Positions 26,294 through 34,612 of a DNA stretch of 64,000 nucleotides are shown in pieces. Source of the stretch: Brevundimonas fontaquae (lineage in GTDB: Bacteria > Pseudomonadota > Alphaproteobacteria > Caulobacterales > Caulobacteraceae); the NCBI RefSeq assembly GCF_017086445.1, contig NZ_CP070968.1, positions 2,356,001 through 2,420,000 of the forward strand, given 5' to 3'. Position numbers and translations under genes: made by a program. A model generated the notes under the pieces. That model did not search any database, was not told the origin of the DNA, and saw only the letters and a list, made by a program, of their open reading frames with translations. The first letter of the stretch is position 1; each line of letters starts with the position of its first letter.

Positions 26294-27823
26294 ATGACCG
26301 CGATCACTCTCGGCCAGTCGCCTCTCACGCTTGCGCAGCTTCGTGCGGTGCTGGAGGGCCCCGCTACCGTTTCCCTGACGCCCGTCGCCTGGGCCGATGT
26401 GGACAAGGGGGCAGCGACCATCGCCGCCATAGTTGCCGAGGGGCGCACCGTCTACGGCGTCAACACGGGCTTCGGCCTACTGGCCAACACCTCCATCGCG
26501 CCTGAAGATCTGGAGACGCTGCAGCGTAATCTGGTTCTCAGCCACGCCTGCGGGGTCGGGCCGCTGCTGCCGGATTCGGTGACGCGTCTTCTGATGGTGC
26601 TGAAGATCGCCAGTCTGTCGCGTGGCGCCTCCGGCGTTCGGCGTGAGACGCTGGAGGCCCTGATCGCCCTGGTCAACGCCGACATTCTGCCCTGCATCCC
26701 GTCCAAGGGATCGGTCGGCGCCTCGGGCGACCTGGCGCCGCTGGCCCATATGTCCTGCGTCCTGATCGGCGTGGGCGAGGCGCGGCTGAACGGCGAGATG
26801 CTGGAGGCCGAAGCGGCTCTAGCCAAGGTCGGCCTGACGCCGCTCACGCTCGGCCCTAAGGAAGGCCTGGCCCTGCTTAACGGCACCCAGTGCTCGACGG
26901 CGCTGGCCCTGGCCGGTCTGTTCGCGGCCGAGGCGGCGTTCGCCGCCGGGATCGCCGCCGGGGCCTTGTCGGTCGATGCGCTGAAGGGGTCCGACGCCCC
27001 CTTCGATCATCGCATCCACGCCCTGCGCGGTCAGCCCGGCCAGATCGCCGTCGCCGCCCGCCTGCGCGAGCTGATGGCCGGCTCCGCCATTCGCGACAGT
27101 CACCGCGACGACTGCACCAAGGTCCAGGACCCCTACTCCCTGCGCTGCCAGCCCCAGGTCATGGGCGCGGTCCTCGATGTGCTGACCAGCGCCGCCGCCA
27201 CGCTGGCGCGCGAAGCGAACGCCGTCACCGACAATCCGCTGGTCTTCATCGAGGATGGCGACGTCATTTCGGGCGGCAACTTCCACGCCGAACCCGTTGC
27301 GTTCGCTGCCGATCAGATCGCCATGGCGCTCTGCGAGATCGGCAATATCTCCGAACGCCGCACCTCGATCCTGGTCGATCCCAAGATGAGCGAACTGCCG
27401 GCCTTCCTGGTCAAGGAAAGCGGCCTGAACTCCGGCTTCATGATCGCCCAGGTGACGGCGGCCGCCCTGATCGCCGAGAACCGCATGGTCGCTCATCCAT
27501 GCAGCGTCGACACCGTGCCGACCAGCGCCAATCAGGAAGATCACGTCAGCATGGCCACCCACGGCGCGCGTCGCCTGCTGGACATGGCCGAGAATACGGC
27601 GACGGTGGTCGGCATTGAACTGCTGGCGGCGGCGCAGGGGCTGGAGTTCCATCGACCGCTCACCAGTTCGCCGGCGCTGGAACAGGTCTTCGCCATCGTC
27701 CGAGAAGCCGCCGCCCCCTATGCCAGCGACCACTATTTCGCCCCGGACATCGCCCGCGCGACCGACGCCGTGCGCGCGGGTCGTTACCGAACCTTCGCGG
27801 CCGACCTGCTGCCCTCGGCTTGA
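26294..27823 (+). CDS. hutH: Histidine ammonia-lyase
   Basis: The 509-residue enzyme removes ammonia from L-histidine to give urocanate, the entry step of the pathway and the source of the HutC inducer. Ala143-Ser144-Gly145 in [12 protein letters not shown] forms the autocatalytic MIO cofactor, and Tyr54 lies in the active-site motif YGVNTGFG. The AVTDNPLV and [10 protein letters not shown] blocks are also intact. It is the last gene of hutGUH and converges with mntP, 6 bp away. Confidence 0.97.
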   Translation: MTAITLGQSPLTLAQLRAVLEGPATVSLTPVAWADVDKGAATIAAIVAEGRTVYGVNTGFGLLANTSIAPEDLETLQRNLVLSHACGVGPLLPDSVTRLLMVLKIASLSRGASGVRRETLEALIALVNADILPCIPSKGSVGASGDLAPLAHMSCVLIGVGEARLNGEMLEAEAALAKVGLTPLTLGPKEGLALLNGTQCSTALALAGLFAAEAAFAAGIAAGALSVDALKGSDAPFDHRIHALRGQPGQIAVAARLRELMAGSAIRDSHRDDCTKVQDPYSLRCQPQVMGAVLDVLTSAAATLAREANAVTDNPLVFIEDGDVISGGNFHAEPVAFAADQIAMALCEIGNISERRTSILVDPKMSELPAFLVKESGLNSGFMIAQVTAAALIAENRMVAHPCSVDTVPTSANQEDHVSMATHGARRLLDMAENTATVVGIELLAAAQGLEFHRPLTSSPALEQVFAIVREAAAPYASDHYFAPDIARATDAVRAGRYRTFAADLLPSA

Positions 27824-27829
27824 TCCGCC

Positions 27830-28402
27830 TCAGCCGCCGAGAACACCCAGGTGTTCCAATAGGATGGCCGTGCCCAGACCGATCAGGGCCACGCCGCCGA
27901 TGATCTCTGCGGTCTTGCCGAAGCGCGTGCCCACGGCCTTGCCTATCAACATGCCGATGGTGGTCAACACGAAGGTGGTGAAGCCGATCGAGGCGGCGAT
28001 CACCCAGATATTCGCTCCGATGAAGGCGAGGCCGACGCCCACGGCCGCAGCGTCGATGCTGGTGCCGACCGCCGTCGCGATCAGCGCCCAAGGGCCGGAT
28101 CGGCGCGGCGCCTCATCCTCGTCCGCGCCCCGCGGCTGAACGCCCTCCCAGATCATCTTGCCGCCGACGATCAGCAGCAGGGTGAAGGCGATCCAGTGAT
28201 CCACCTTTTCGACCAGGCCGGCGGCGATGATGCCCAATCCCCAGCCGATCAGGGGCGTGATCGCCTCGATGACGCCGAAGACCAGGCCGGCTTTGACGGC
28301 GTCCTTGACGGCAGGTCGATGCGACGCCCCGCGTCCGACGGCGGCCGCAAAAGCGTCAGTGGACATGCTGAGCGAGAGAATGGCGATGGCGCCTGGGGTC
28401 AT
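27830..28402 (-). CDS. mntP: MntP-family manganese efflux pump
   Basis: A 190-residue inner-membrane protein with about six transmembrane segments in two related halves. Each half carries an Asp motif: SMSTDAFAAAVGRG near the start and GTSIDAAAVGVG in the middle, as in MntP exporters. A charged cytoplasmic loop (RGADEDEAPRRSG) joins the halves. The product would export excess Mn(II). A yybP-ykoY riboswitch lies directly upstream on the same strand, which fits manganese-dependent expression and strengthens the call. Confidence 0.92.
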   Translation of the reverse strand: MTPGAIAILSLSMSTDAFAAAVGRGASHRPAVKDAVKAGLVFGVIEAITPLIGWGLGIIAAGLVEKVDHWIAFTLLLIVGGKMIWEGVQPRGADEDEAPRRSGPWALIATAVGTSIDAAAVGVGLAFIGANIWVIAASIGFTTFVLTTIGMLIGKAVGTRFGKTAEIIGGVALIGLGTAILLEHLGVLGG

Positions 28403-28454
28403 GGGACAGCACTCGACCGGACGCGTGACAGCGGTCCTGCACCGGCCGGTCGCG

Positions 28455-28570
28455 GCGTCAGGACACGCTGGTCTCGCTAGGCGGTGGTTCCGCTGATCGC
28501 GCCACGCGCCGAAGCGCGAGTATGTTGACGCGATCCCGACGACGAACGCCGGAAGCTACTCCCCAACAGG
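28455..28570 (-). ncRNA. yybP-ykoY manganese riboswitch
   Basis: On the minus strand the conserved GGGGAGTAGC lies at 28564-28555. The L1 loop element GTCAACATACTCGC is at 28529-28516, and the closing GCGAGACCA is at 28477-28469. These are the hallmark sequences of the Mn(II)-sensing yybP-ykoY aptamer, in the right order and about 50-115 bases upstream of the mntP start. A stem between them (GCGCTTCGGCGC-type hairpin near 28505-28517) fits a variable paired arm. Ends are approximate. Binding of Mn(II) is expected to switch on the exporter. Confidence 0.85.
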
Positions 28571-28650
28571 AGGCGGCTCTCTACACGCGGCGTCCCGCGC
28601 TTGGCAACCGTGCAGCTCGATCCAGGGCGACGAAGGCGCGCGCCTGGCGC

Positions 28651-30540
28651 CTACTTCGGATTCATGATCATCGGCGGATTTTCAGGCGACGGAGTGTTCG
28701 CGCTGGCAGGCTGACGCGCGACCGTCAGGGCATAGGCGCCCATCTGATTGGGCCCATAGGCGCGGGCGCGCACGACATACCAGCCGTCGTCCGGCGCGGT
28801 CCAATCCAGCTTCGCGTGCGCGTCGGACAGGCTGTCGTCATCGGTGGCCAGGCTGGTGAAATCGCCGTCCTCGTCTTCCTTGCCCAGATCGATGAAGGAA
28901 TCGAAAGCGTTCGACACCATCGTCAGACGCAGCTTCTCGTCCCTCTTGGCCTGGAAGCGATAGGCGTCGAAAAACGCGCCTTCGTCGCTCATGGCGGCGC
29001 TGTTGGATAGGGTTCCGCGCACGGTCGAACCGACCAGCAGACTGCCGGGCTTGGGCTCCGGCCCGCGATCCAGCAGTTCCAGCGAATAGAGGCCCTTGCT
29101 TTCCGCATCCAGCGGCATGGCGCGGACCACATAGTTCCCGTCCGACGGCAGGGTGAAGTTCAGCCGCGAATCCGTGCCCTCGGCCAGGCCGTCGTCATCG
29201 CTGGCCAGGGCCTCGAACTCACCGTCGGCCTTGCCGATCTCCAAATAGGCGTCGAAATCGCCGGACCGCAGGATCGCCTGGACGCGCTGCCCCTCGGTTC
29301 CGGAAATGACGTAGGCGTCATAGTGTTTCCCGTCGTCCGCCTGGGGGTCGTCATCCGCGATCTCGCCCTCGACCTTTTGCCCGAGGCTCGCCGTGGTCGG
29401 CGGCGGCGGCGGCGCGGTTTCGGTCAGCTTCAGCGTATAGTCGCCCTCGGCCTCGTCGCTGAACCCCCGCGCCTCGATGATGTAGTCGCCATCGGCGTCC
29501 AGGGTGCGCGCGATGCGGGCGTCGGTGCCCGATCCGGCGCCGTCATCATCCTCCGCCAGGACAGTATCGTCCGATGCACGGCGGAGCGTCAGATAGGCGT
29601 CGAAGTCGCTCGACTTCATCTCGATGGCCACGCGCTGGCCGTTTGTCCCTGTGAAGCGATAGGTTTCCGCGCGCTGGCCGCCGTCGTTCGTGGCGCTGTC
29701 CGAGCCCAGTTCACCCTTGATCTCGTCACCGATCGCGATCGGCTTTGACGGCGGCGCGGGCGGCGCCTCGGCCAGGCCCAGTTCGTAGCGACCCAGCCCG
29801 TCTTCCAGCGACGTAGCCCGGATCACATATTCGCCTGCGGTCGGCGCCGTGAAGGTCAGCCGCGAATTCAGCCCACCGCCGGGCGCATCGTCGTTGGAAC
29901 TGATCTCGACGAAATCGGGACCGTTCATCCGCCCCACCCGCACCAGGGGATCGAAGGCCTCGGAGTCCAGCGTCACCACAAACCGATCGCCGGCGTTGGC
30001 GCGGAAGGCGTAGGCGTCATAGCGGCCGCCGTCGTCTTGCTCAGGATCGCGGGCCGTCAGTTCGCCGCTCTGGCTCGCCCCAACGCGAATGCCGCTGGGT
30101 CGCGGCGCACGCGGGGGCGCCGGGCGTTCCTGCAACGACAGCTGATAGTCGCCGCCGTCCAGTCCGCTCAGCGTCCGGGCTCTCAGAACATAGGTCCCCG
30201 CCTTCTCCGGCGTGAAGCGCAGCCGCGCATTGGTGCCGTCCCCCAATCCGTCGTCATCGGACGCCAGCGGCTCGCCCGCTGCGCCGTCGGCATAGACTTC
30301 CAGATAGGCGTCGAAAGCGTCCGATCTCAGCGTGGCTTCTAGCCGCTGCCCCGCCCGCGCCTCGAAGCGATAGTCGTCATAGCGATATTCGTCCGCCGAA
30401 GCCTTGGCGTCGCCATCCGTCAGGGCGCCGTTCACATTGGCGCCGATGCGCAGAGACTGCGCGTCCTGGGCCACGGCCGGCGCGACCGCCCACAACAGGG
30501 CCAGGGTGCTGACAGCGGCGACGAGCGACGGACGGTTCAT
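28651..30540 (-). CDS. Secreted protein with five PPC (pre-peptidase C-terminal) repeats
   Basis: From the ATG at 30540 (GGAGGAA upstream) the 629-residue protein has a signal peptide ending near AVAQ (residue 25). Five tandem units of about 115 residues follow, starting near residues 29, 148, 268, 386 and 505. Each unit has the same plan: 'G..v.G.L....', a YDAY/YRFEA-like strand, 'L.S..FDAYL', a DDD(G)-rich acidic loop and a closing 'G.Y.(L/V)RA' strand. This is the PPC beta-sandwich fold, usually appended to secreted proteases, but here no enzyme domain is attached. Linkers are Pro-rich. The acidic loops suggest calcium binding. It is likely periplasmic or extracellular; the function is unknown. 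Confidence 0.85.
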   Translation of the reverse strand: MNRPSLVAAVSTLALLWAVAPAVAQDAQSLRIGANVNGALTDGDAKASADEYRYDDYRFEARAGQRLEATLRSDAFDAYLEVYADGAAGEPLASDDDGLGDGTNARLRFTPEKAGTYVLRARTLSGLDGGDYQLSLQERPAPPRAPRPSGIRVGASQSGELTARDPEQDDGGRYDAYAFRANAGDRFVVTLDSEAFDPLVRVGRMNGPDFVEISSNDDAPGGGLNSRLTFTAPTAGEYVIRATSLEDGLGRYELGLAEAPPAPPSKPIAIGDEIKGELGSDSATNDGGQRAETYRFTGTNGQRVAIEMKSSDFDAYLTLRRASDDTVLAEDDDGAGSGTDARIARTLDADGDYIIEARGFSDEAEGDYTLKLTETAPPPPPTTASLGQKVEGEIADDDPQADDGKHYDAYVISGTEGQRVQAILRSGDFDAYLEIGKADGEFEALASDDDGLAEGTDSRLNFTLPSDGNYVVRAMPLDAESKGLYSLELLDRGPEPKPGSLLVGSTVRGTLSNSAAMSDEGAFFDAYRFQAKRDEKLRLTMVSNAFDSFIDLGKEDEDGDFTSLATDDDSLSDAHAKLDWTAPDDGWYVVRARAYGPNQMGAYALTVARQPASANTPSPENPPMIMNPK

Positions 30541-30632
30541 GAATTCCTCCAGCATAGGCTGCGGATCATAGACGCCGAACCGTGACGGCTGTAAATCGCC
30601 GCCATCCTGATTTCCCGCCAGACGGAGCTGCC

Positions 30633-31556
30633 ATGTCGGCCCAATCCACGCCTGCGACCCTGATCGACGGCAAGGCCTATTCGGCCGCCCTGGTGGAACG
30701 CGTCGGCGCGGCCGTCGCCGGGCTGGAGGCCGCGCACGGCGTCAAACCCGGTCTGGCCGTCGTCATCGTCGGTGAGGATCCGGCCAGCCAGATTTACGTC
30801 CGCAACAAGGGCGAGACGACGCTGCGAGCCGGCATGCGCTCCGACACTCACCGCCTGGCCGAATCGACCGGCCAGGACGAGCTGCTGGCCCTGATCGCTC
30901 AGCTGAATGCGGATGCGGGCATCCACGGCATCCTGGTCCAACTGCCCCTGCCCGCCCACATCGACGCGACGGTGGTTCTGGACGCCATTTCGCCGGATAA
31001 AGACGTGGACGGCTTCCACGTCGTGAACGCGGGTCGTCTGGCCGTCGGCCTGCCGGGTCTGGTCCCCTGCACGCCCCTGGGCTGTCTGATGCTGCTGAAG
31101 GATCAGTTCGGCGATCTGTCGGGCCTGAACGCCGTCATCGTCGGCCGTTCCAACATCGTCGGCAAACCGATGGCGCAACTGCTGCTGGCCGAAAGCTGCA
31201 CGGTCACCATCGCGCACTCGCGCACGCGGGATTTGCCCGACGTCTGCCGCCGCGCCGACATTCTGGTCGCCGCCGTCGGTCGGCCCGAGATGATCAAGGG
31301 CGACTGGATCAAGACGGGCGCTACCGTCATCGACGTCGGCATCAACCGCGTCCCCTCGGCCGATCCCGTCAAGGCCGCCGAGGGCAAGACCCGCGTCGTC
31401 GGCGACGTGGCCTTCAAGGAAGCGGTCGAGGTCGCCGGCCGCATCACGCCGGTGCCGGGCGGCGTCGGGCCCATGACCATCGCCTGTCTGCTGGCCAACA
31501 CCTATTCGGCCGCCTGCCGCCTCAACAATATCCAACCGGAGCCATTGGACGCTTGA
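30633..31556 (+). CDS. folD: Bifunctional methylenetetrahydrofolate dehydrogenase/cyclohydrolase
   Basis: The 307-residue cytoplasmic enzyme interconverts 5,10-methylene-, methenyl- and 10-formyl-tetrahydrofolate. Seen are the active-site Tyr/Lys stretch [12 protein letters not shown], the substrate loop [23 protein letters not shown], and the NADP-binding [18 protein letters not shown]. The C-terminal [16 protein letters not shown] is also present. The ATG at 30633 follows GGAG; the upstream in-frame ATG at 30582 is less likely. It diverges from the PPC-repeat gene. Confidence 0.96.
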   Translation: MSAQSTPATLIDGKAYSAALVERVGAAVAGLEAAHGVKPGLAVVIVGEDPASQIYVRNKGETTLRAGMRSDTHRLAESTGQDELLALIAQLNADAGIHGILVQLPLPAHIDATVVLDAISPDKDVDGFHVVNAGRLAVGLPGLVPCTPLGCLMLLKDQFGDLSGLNAVIVGRSNIVGKPMAQLLLAESCTVTIAHSRTRDLPDVCRRADILVAAVGRPEMIKGDWIKTGATVIDVGINRVPSADPVKAAEGKTRVVGDVAFKEAVEVAGRITPVPGGVGPMTIACLLANTYSAACRLNNIQPEPLDA

Positions 31557-31617
31557 TGCATTCATTGGGCCGGTGAATAGTCCCGCTCCACGGCGCTATC
31601 GCCGAACGGGAGATGTC

Positions 31618-32301
31618 ATGGTCCGCCTCAATGCCCGCGCCGTCGCTCTGACCGGCGCTCTGATGATCGTCCCAGCCGTGGCGGGCTGCGGCTACAACAC
31701 CATTCCAACCAAGCAGGAACGCGCGGAGGCCGCCTGGGCGGATGTGCAGAGCCAGTATCAGCGCCGCGCCGACCTGATTCCCAATCTGGTCGCGACGGTT
31801 CAAGGCGCCGCGATCCAGGAACGCACCACCCTGACCGACGTGATCAACGCCCGCGCCCGCGCCACCTCGGTCAACGTCTCGGCCGACGACCTCGATAATC
31901 CGCAGGCCTTCCAGCAGTATCAGGAAGCCCAGGGCCAACTGTCCGGCGCCCTGTCGCGCTTGCTGGTGACGGTCGAGGCCTATCCGCAACTTCAGGCCAA
32001 CCAGAACTTCCTGACCCTGCAGTCCCAGCTGGAAGGCACCGAGAACCGCATCCAGATCGCGCGCCGCGACTACAACGAGGCCGTTCGCGACTACAACACG
32101 ACGCTGCGCACCTTCCCGCAGGTGATCTGGGCCAAGACCCTGCATGGCGGGTCGCAGCCGATGCAGTTGTTCACCGCCACCGCCGCCGCCCAGTCGGCGC
32201 CCCAGGTCAACTTCAACCTGAACGCCCCGCCCGCCAACGCCTCGGCGCCCGGCGGCGGCGCACCGGCCGTAACGCCGGGCGCGACCCCGCCCGCCCAGTG
32301 A
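31618..32301 (+). CDS. LemA family lipoprotein
   Basis: A 227-residue LemA protein. The N-terminus is a lipoprotein signal (VALTGALMIVPAVAGC), followed by the long helical LemA core with YQRRADLIPNLVATVQG, LSRLLVTVEAYPQLQ, LEGTENRIQIARRDYNEAV and YNTTLRTFPQ, then a Pro/Ala/Gly-rich tail. LemA proteins are membrane-anchored with helices facing the periplasm; their role is not settled. The GGGAGA site selects the ATG at 31618. It overlaps the next gene (GTGA), making a lemA-TPM pair as in many bacteria. Confidence 0.9.
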   Translation: MVRLNARAVALTGALMIVPAVAGCGYNTIPTKQERAEAAWADVQSQYQRRADLIPNLVATVQGAAIQERTTLTDVINARARATSVNVSADDLDNPQAFQQYQEAQGQLSGALSRLLVTVEAYPQLQANQNFLTLQSQLEGTENRIQIARRDYNEAVRDYNTTLRTFPQVIWAKTLHGGSQPMQLFTATAAAQSAPQVNFNLNAPPANASAPGGGAPAVTPGATPPAQ

Positions 32302-33125
32302 CGAGCCTTCAAGCGGCGACGCGGCGGTCAACGGGCGTCGCCGCCCTCCTCTTCGGCCTGTTCATCGCGCTGTTGCTCGTCCTTCCGGCGGCGGCGCAGA
32401 GCAAGATCGACTTCCCGCCGCTGACCGGCCGCGTGGTCGATCAGGCCAATCTGCTCGATCCAGCGACGGAACAGGCGCTGACAGAGAAGCTGGCGGCGCT
32501 GGAAGCCAGTTCGACCGACCAGTTGGTCGTCGTGACGGTCAACAGCCTTCAGGATCAGGAGATCGAGGACTACGGCTATCAGCTGGGTCGCGCCTGGGGC
32601 ATCGGTCAGAAGGAGAATGACAACGGCGCCCTGCTGATCGTCGCGCCGAACGAACGCAAGGTGCGTATTGAGGTCGGCTATGGGCTGGAGCCCATCCTGA
32701 CCGACGCCTTCTCGTCTCAGGTCATCCGCAACGACATCCTGCCGTCCTTCCGCGACGGCGACTACCAGGCCGGCGTGATCAAGGGCATGGATGTCCTCAT
32801 AGCTCAGTTGTCGCTCGATCCGGCAGAGGCGCAAGCGCGCGCCCAGACCGCCGCAGCCGAGCAAGCCGACACCGGTGGCGGATCCGTCATCCCGCTGGTC
32901 GTCATCGCCGGGCTTTTCCTGTTCATCTTCTTGATCGCCATGCGGTCCGGGCGCGGACGACGCAGCAATGTCAGCTCGGTCCTGCTGTGGGCGGCGTCCG
33001 AGGCGCTGCGGAACTCCGGCAGAGGCGGCGGCGGTTGGGGCGGCGGCGGCGGATTTGGCGGTGGTGGAGGGTTCGGCGGCGGCGGCGGCAGCTTCGGCGG
33101 CGGCGGGGCCTCGGGGGGATGGTGA
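32298..33125 (+). CDS. TPM-domain membrane protein, YgcG family
   Basis: The 275-residue protein has an N-terminal signal or anchor (ALLFGLFIALLLVLPAAAQ). The TPM domain covers about 37-175 (LTGRVVDQANLLDPATEQAL, IGQKENDNGALLIVAP and RIEVGYGLEPILTDA). A second membrane segment lies at about 195-213 (VIPLVVIAGLFLFIFLIAM), and the tail is a highly Gly-rich GGGG-W/F repeat of about 35 residues. TPM domains are thought to sit in the periplasm and act in membrane protein or photosystem maintenance; the exact role here is unknown. The start is GTG, overlapping the lemA stop, and the stop overlaps the next start. Confidence 0.9.
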   Translation: MTSLQAATRRSTGVAALLFGLFIALLLVLPAAAQSKIDFPPLTGRVVDQANLLDPATEQALTEKLAALEASSTDQLVVVTVNSLQDQEIEDYGYQLGRAWGIGQKENDNGALLIVAPNERKVRIEVGYGLEPILTDAFSSQVIRNDILPSFRDGDYQAGVIKGMDVLIAQLSLDPAEAQARAQTAAAEQADTGGGSVIPLVVIAGLFLFIFLIAMRSGRGRRSNVSSVLLWAASEALRNSGRGGGGWGGGGGFGGGGGFGGGGGSFGGGGASGGW

Positions 33126-33802
33126 TGCAGATCACGGACAACGACCGCACCCGCATCGCCGATGCCATAGCGGCCGCCGAGCGTCAGACGTCGGGTGAAA
33201 TCTTCTGCGTCGTCGCGCGTCGTGTCTCGACCTATGTGGACGTCAGCCTGGCTTGGGCCGCGGCGATGGCGCTTGTGGCCCCGATCGTCTTCGTTCCGTT
33301 CGTGCTGGATCTTCGCTGGCCCAGCGACGGCTGGGAGGCGGCGCACCAGGCCGCGCAGGACGCCACGACGGCGCAGGCCCTGGGCCTCTACGCCCTGTCG
33401 CAGGCCGTCGTTTTCGTCGGCGTCTTTCTGATGACCCGGATCCCGGCCATGCGCCGTCTCGTGACCCCGGCCGGCGTCAGGCGCGGCCGTGTCAGGGAGG
33501 CCGCCTTGCAGCAGTTCCTGGCGCACGGCGTCCATGTCACGCAGGAGCGTACGGGCGTCCTGATCTTTGCGGCCCTTGACGAACATCAGGTCGAACTGAT
33601 CGCCGACGAAAGCATCTACGCCAAGGTCGATGAGGACGCCTGGGCCCAGGCCGTCGCGGCACTGACCCGCGAACTGCGCGCCGACCGCCCCGTCGATGGC
33701 TTTGCTGCCGCCATCGGTCTGTGCGGCGAGGTTCTGGCCCGCCACTTTCCGCCGCGCGCCGACAACCCCAATGAGTTGCCCGATCATCTGATCCTGCTCT
33801 GA
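33125..33802 (+). CDS. Second TPM-domain membrane protein
   Basis: This 225-residue protein has a split TPM domain. The first strand-helix unit (DNDRTRIADAIAAAERQTSG, then EIFCVVARRVS) is separated from the second (AALQQFLAHGVHVTQERTGV, then IFAALDEHQVELIADESIY) by two membrane segments at about 45-65 and 85-105. Such forms commonly accompany YgcG-like proteins. The ATG at 33125 overlaps the previous stop as TGATG with a GGGGGG stretch upstream; an ATG at 33119 is also possible. Three genes, lemA-TPM-TPM, form one operon and likely one membrane-associated module. Confidence 0.84.
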   Translation: MQITDNDRTRIADAIAAAERQTSGEIFCVVARRVSTYVDVSLAWAAAMALVAPIVFVPFVLDLRWPSDGWEAAHQAAQDATTAQALGLYALSQAVVFVGVFLMTRIPAMRRLVTPAGVRRGRVREAALQQFLAHGVHVTQERTGVLIFAALDEHQVELIADESIYAKVDEDAWAQAVAALTRELRADRPVDGFAAAIGLCGEVLARHFPPRADNPNELPDHLILL

Positions 33803-33874
33803 TCGTCGCATCGGGGTCGCATTCGCGCGCCAGAAGGCCTAGCCCACGGTCATCGTTCAAACAGCCGCCAGCTC

Positions 33875-34612
33875 ATGCCTCGCCTTCTCACCTATAATGT
33901 TCACCGCTGCGTCGGCACGGATCGTCGCCTGGACGTCGACCGGATCGTCGCCGTCATCGCCGAGTTCGAGCCGGACATCGTCTGCCTGCAGGAACTGGAT
34001 GTGGGCCGCGCACGCACGGGCGGGGTTGATCAGGCCGAGGCGATCGCCGACGGTCTGGCCATGACCTCTCGCTTTCACCCGGCGATGCGGGTCGAGGCCG
34101 AACAGTACGGCGACGCCATTCTGACCTCTCACCCCGAACGGCTCGTCCGCGCCGACGCCTTGCCGACCGTCACCGGCATTCCGGGATTGGAACCGCGCGG
34201 CGCGATCTGGTCGGAAATCGAGATCGACGGGACAGCCGTCAACGTCATGAACACCCACCTGGGTCTGGTCCCGCGCGAGCAGCGGCTTCAGGCCGCCGCG
34301 CTGGCTGGATCCGGCTGGGTCGGCGGATGCAGGGGCCCGACCCTGCTGGCCGGCGACTTCAACGCCACTTCGATCACCCGCCCCTATCAGACCCTGTGCC
34401 GCAGCCTGCAGGACTGCCAGCGTCAGTTGGGCCAGAAACCCAGTGTGAAGACCTTCCCTTCGGCCTTCCCCGCCATCCGCATCGACCACTGTTTCGTCAG
34501 CCCGCATATCCGCATCCGCGCGGTACGATCCGCCTTCTCGCCCCTGGCCCGCGTCGCCTCGGACCACCTGCCGCTGATCGTCGATTTCGAGGTCGTTCAA
34601 CCCGGCGCGTGA
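33875..34612 (+). CDS. Endonuclease/exonuclease/phosphatase family protein
   Basis: The 245-residue protein has the four-layer EEP fold marks: LLTYNVHRCVGTDRR at the N-terminus, IVCLQELDVG with the metal-binding Glu, VMNTHLGL, LLAGDFNA and the final IDHCFVS and ASDHLPL. These residues bind the divalent metal and cut a phosphodiester. The substrate could be nucleic acid, sphingolipid or inositol phosphate. It converges on, and overlaps by 16 bp, the phospholipase D gene, so a lipid substrate is worth considering. Confidence 0.9.
   Translation: MPRLLTYNVHRCVGTDRRLDVDRIVAVIAEFEPDIVCLQELDVGRARTGGVDQAEAIADGLAMTSRFHPAMRVEAEQYGDAILTSHPERLVRADALPTVTGIPGLEPRGAIWSEIEIDGTAVNVMNTHLGLVPREQRLQAAALAGSGWVGGCRGPTLLAGDFNATSITRPYQTLCRSLQDCQRQLGQKPSVKTFPSAFPAIRIDHCFVSPHIRIRAVRSAFSPLARVASDHLPLIVDFEVVQPGA

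Noticed and set aside
28651..30540. Repeated segments considered as a CRISPR-like or DNA-level repeat array
   Set aside because: The periodicity is at protein level (about 115 residues per PPC unit) with diverged DNA; no short identical direct repeats with spacers.
33020..33120. GGC-rich tandem repeat considered as a DNA satellite
   Set aside because: It encodes the Gly-rich tail of the TPM protein in frame, a usual feature of this family.
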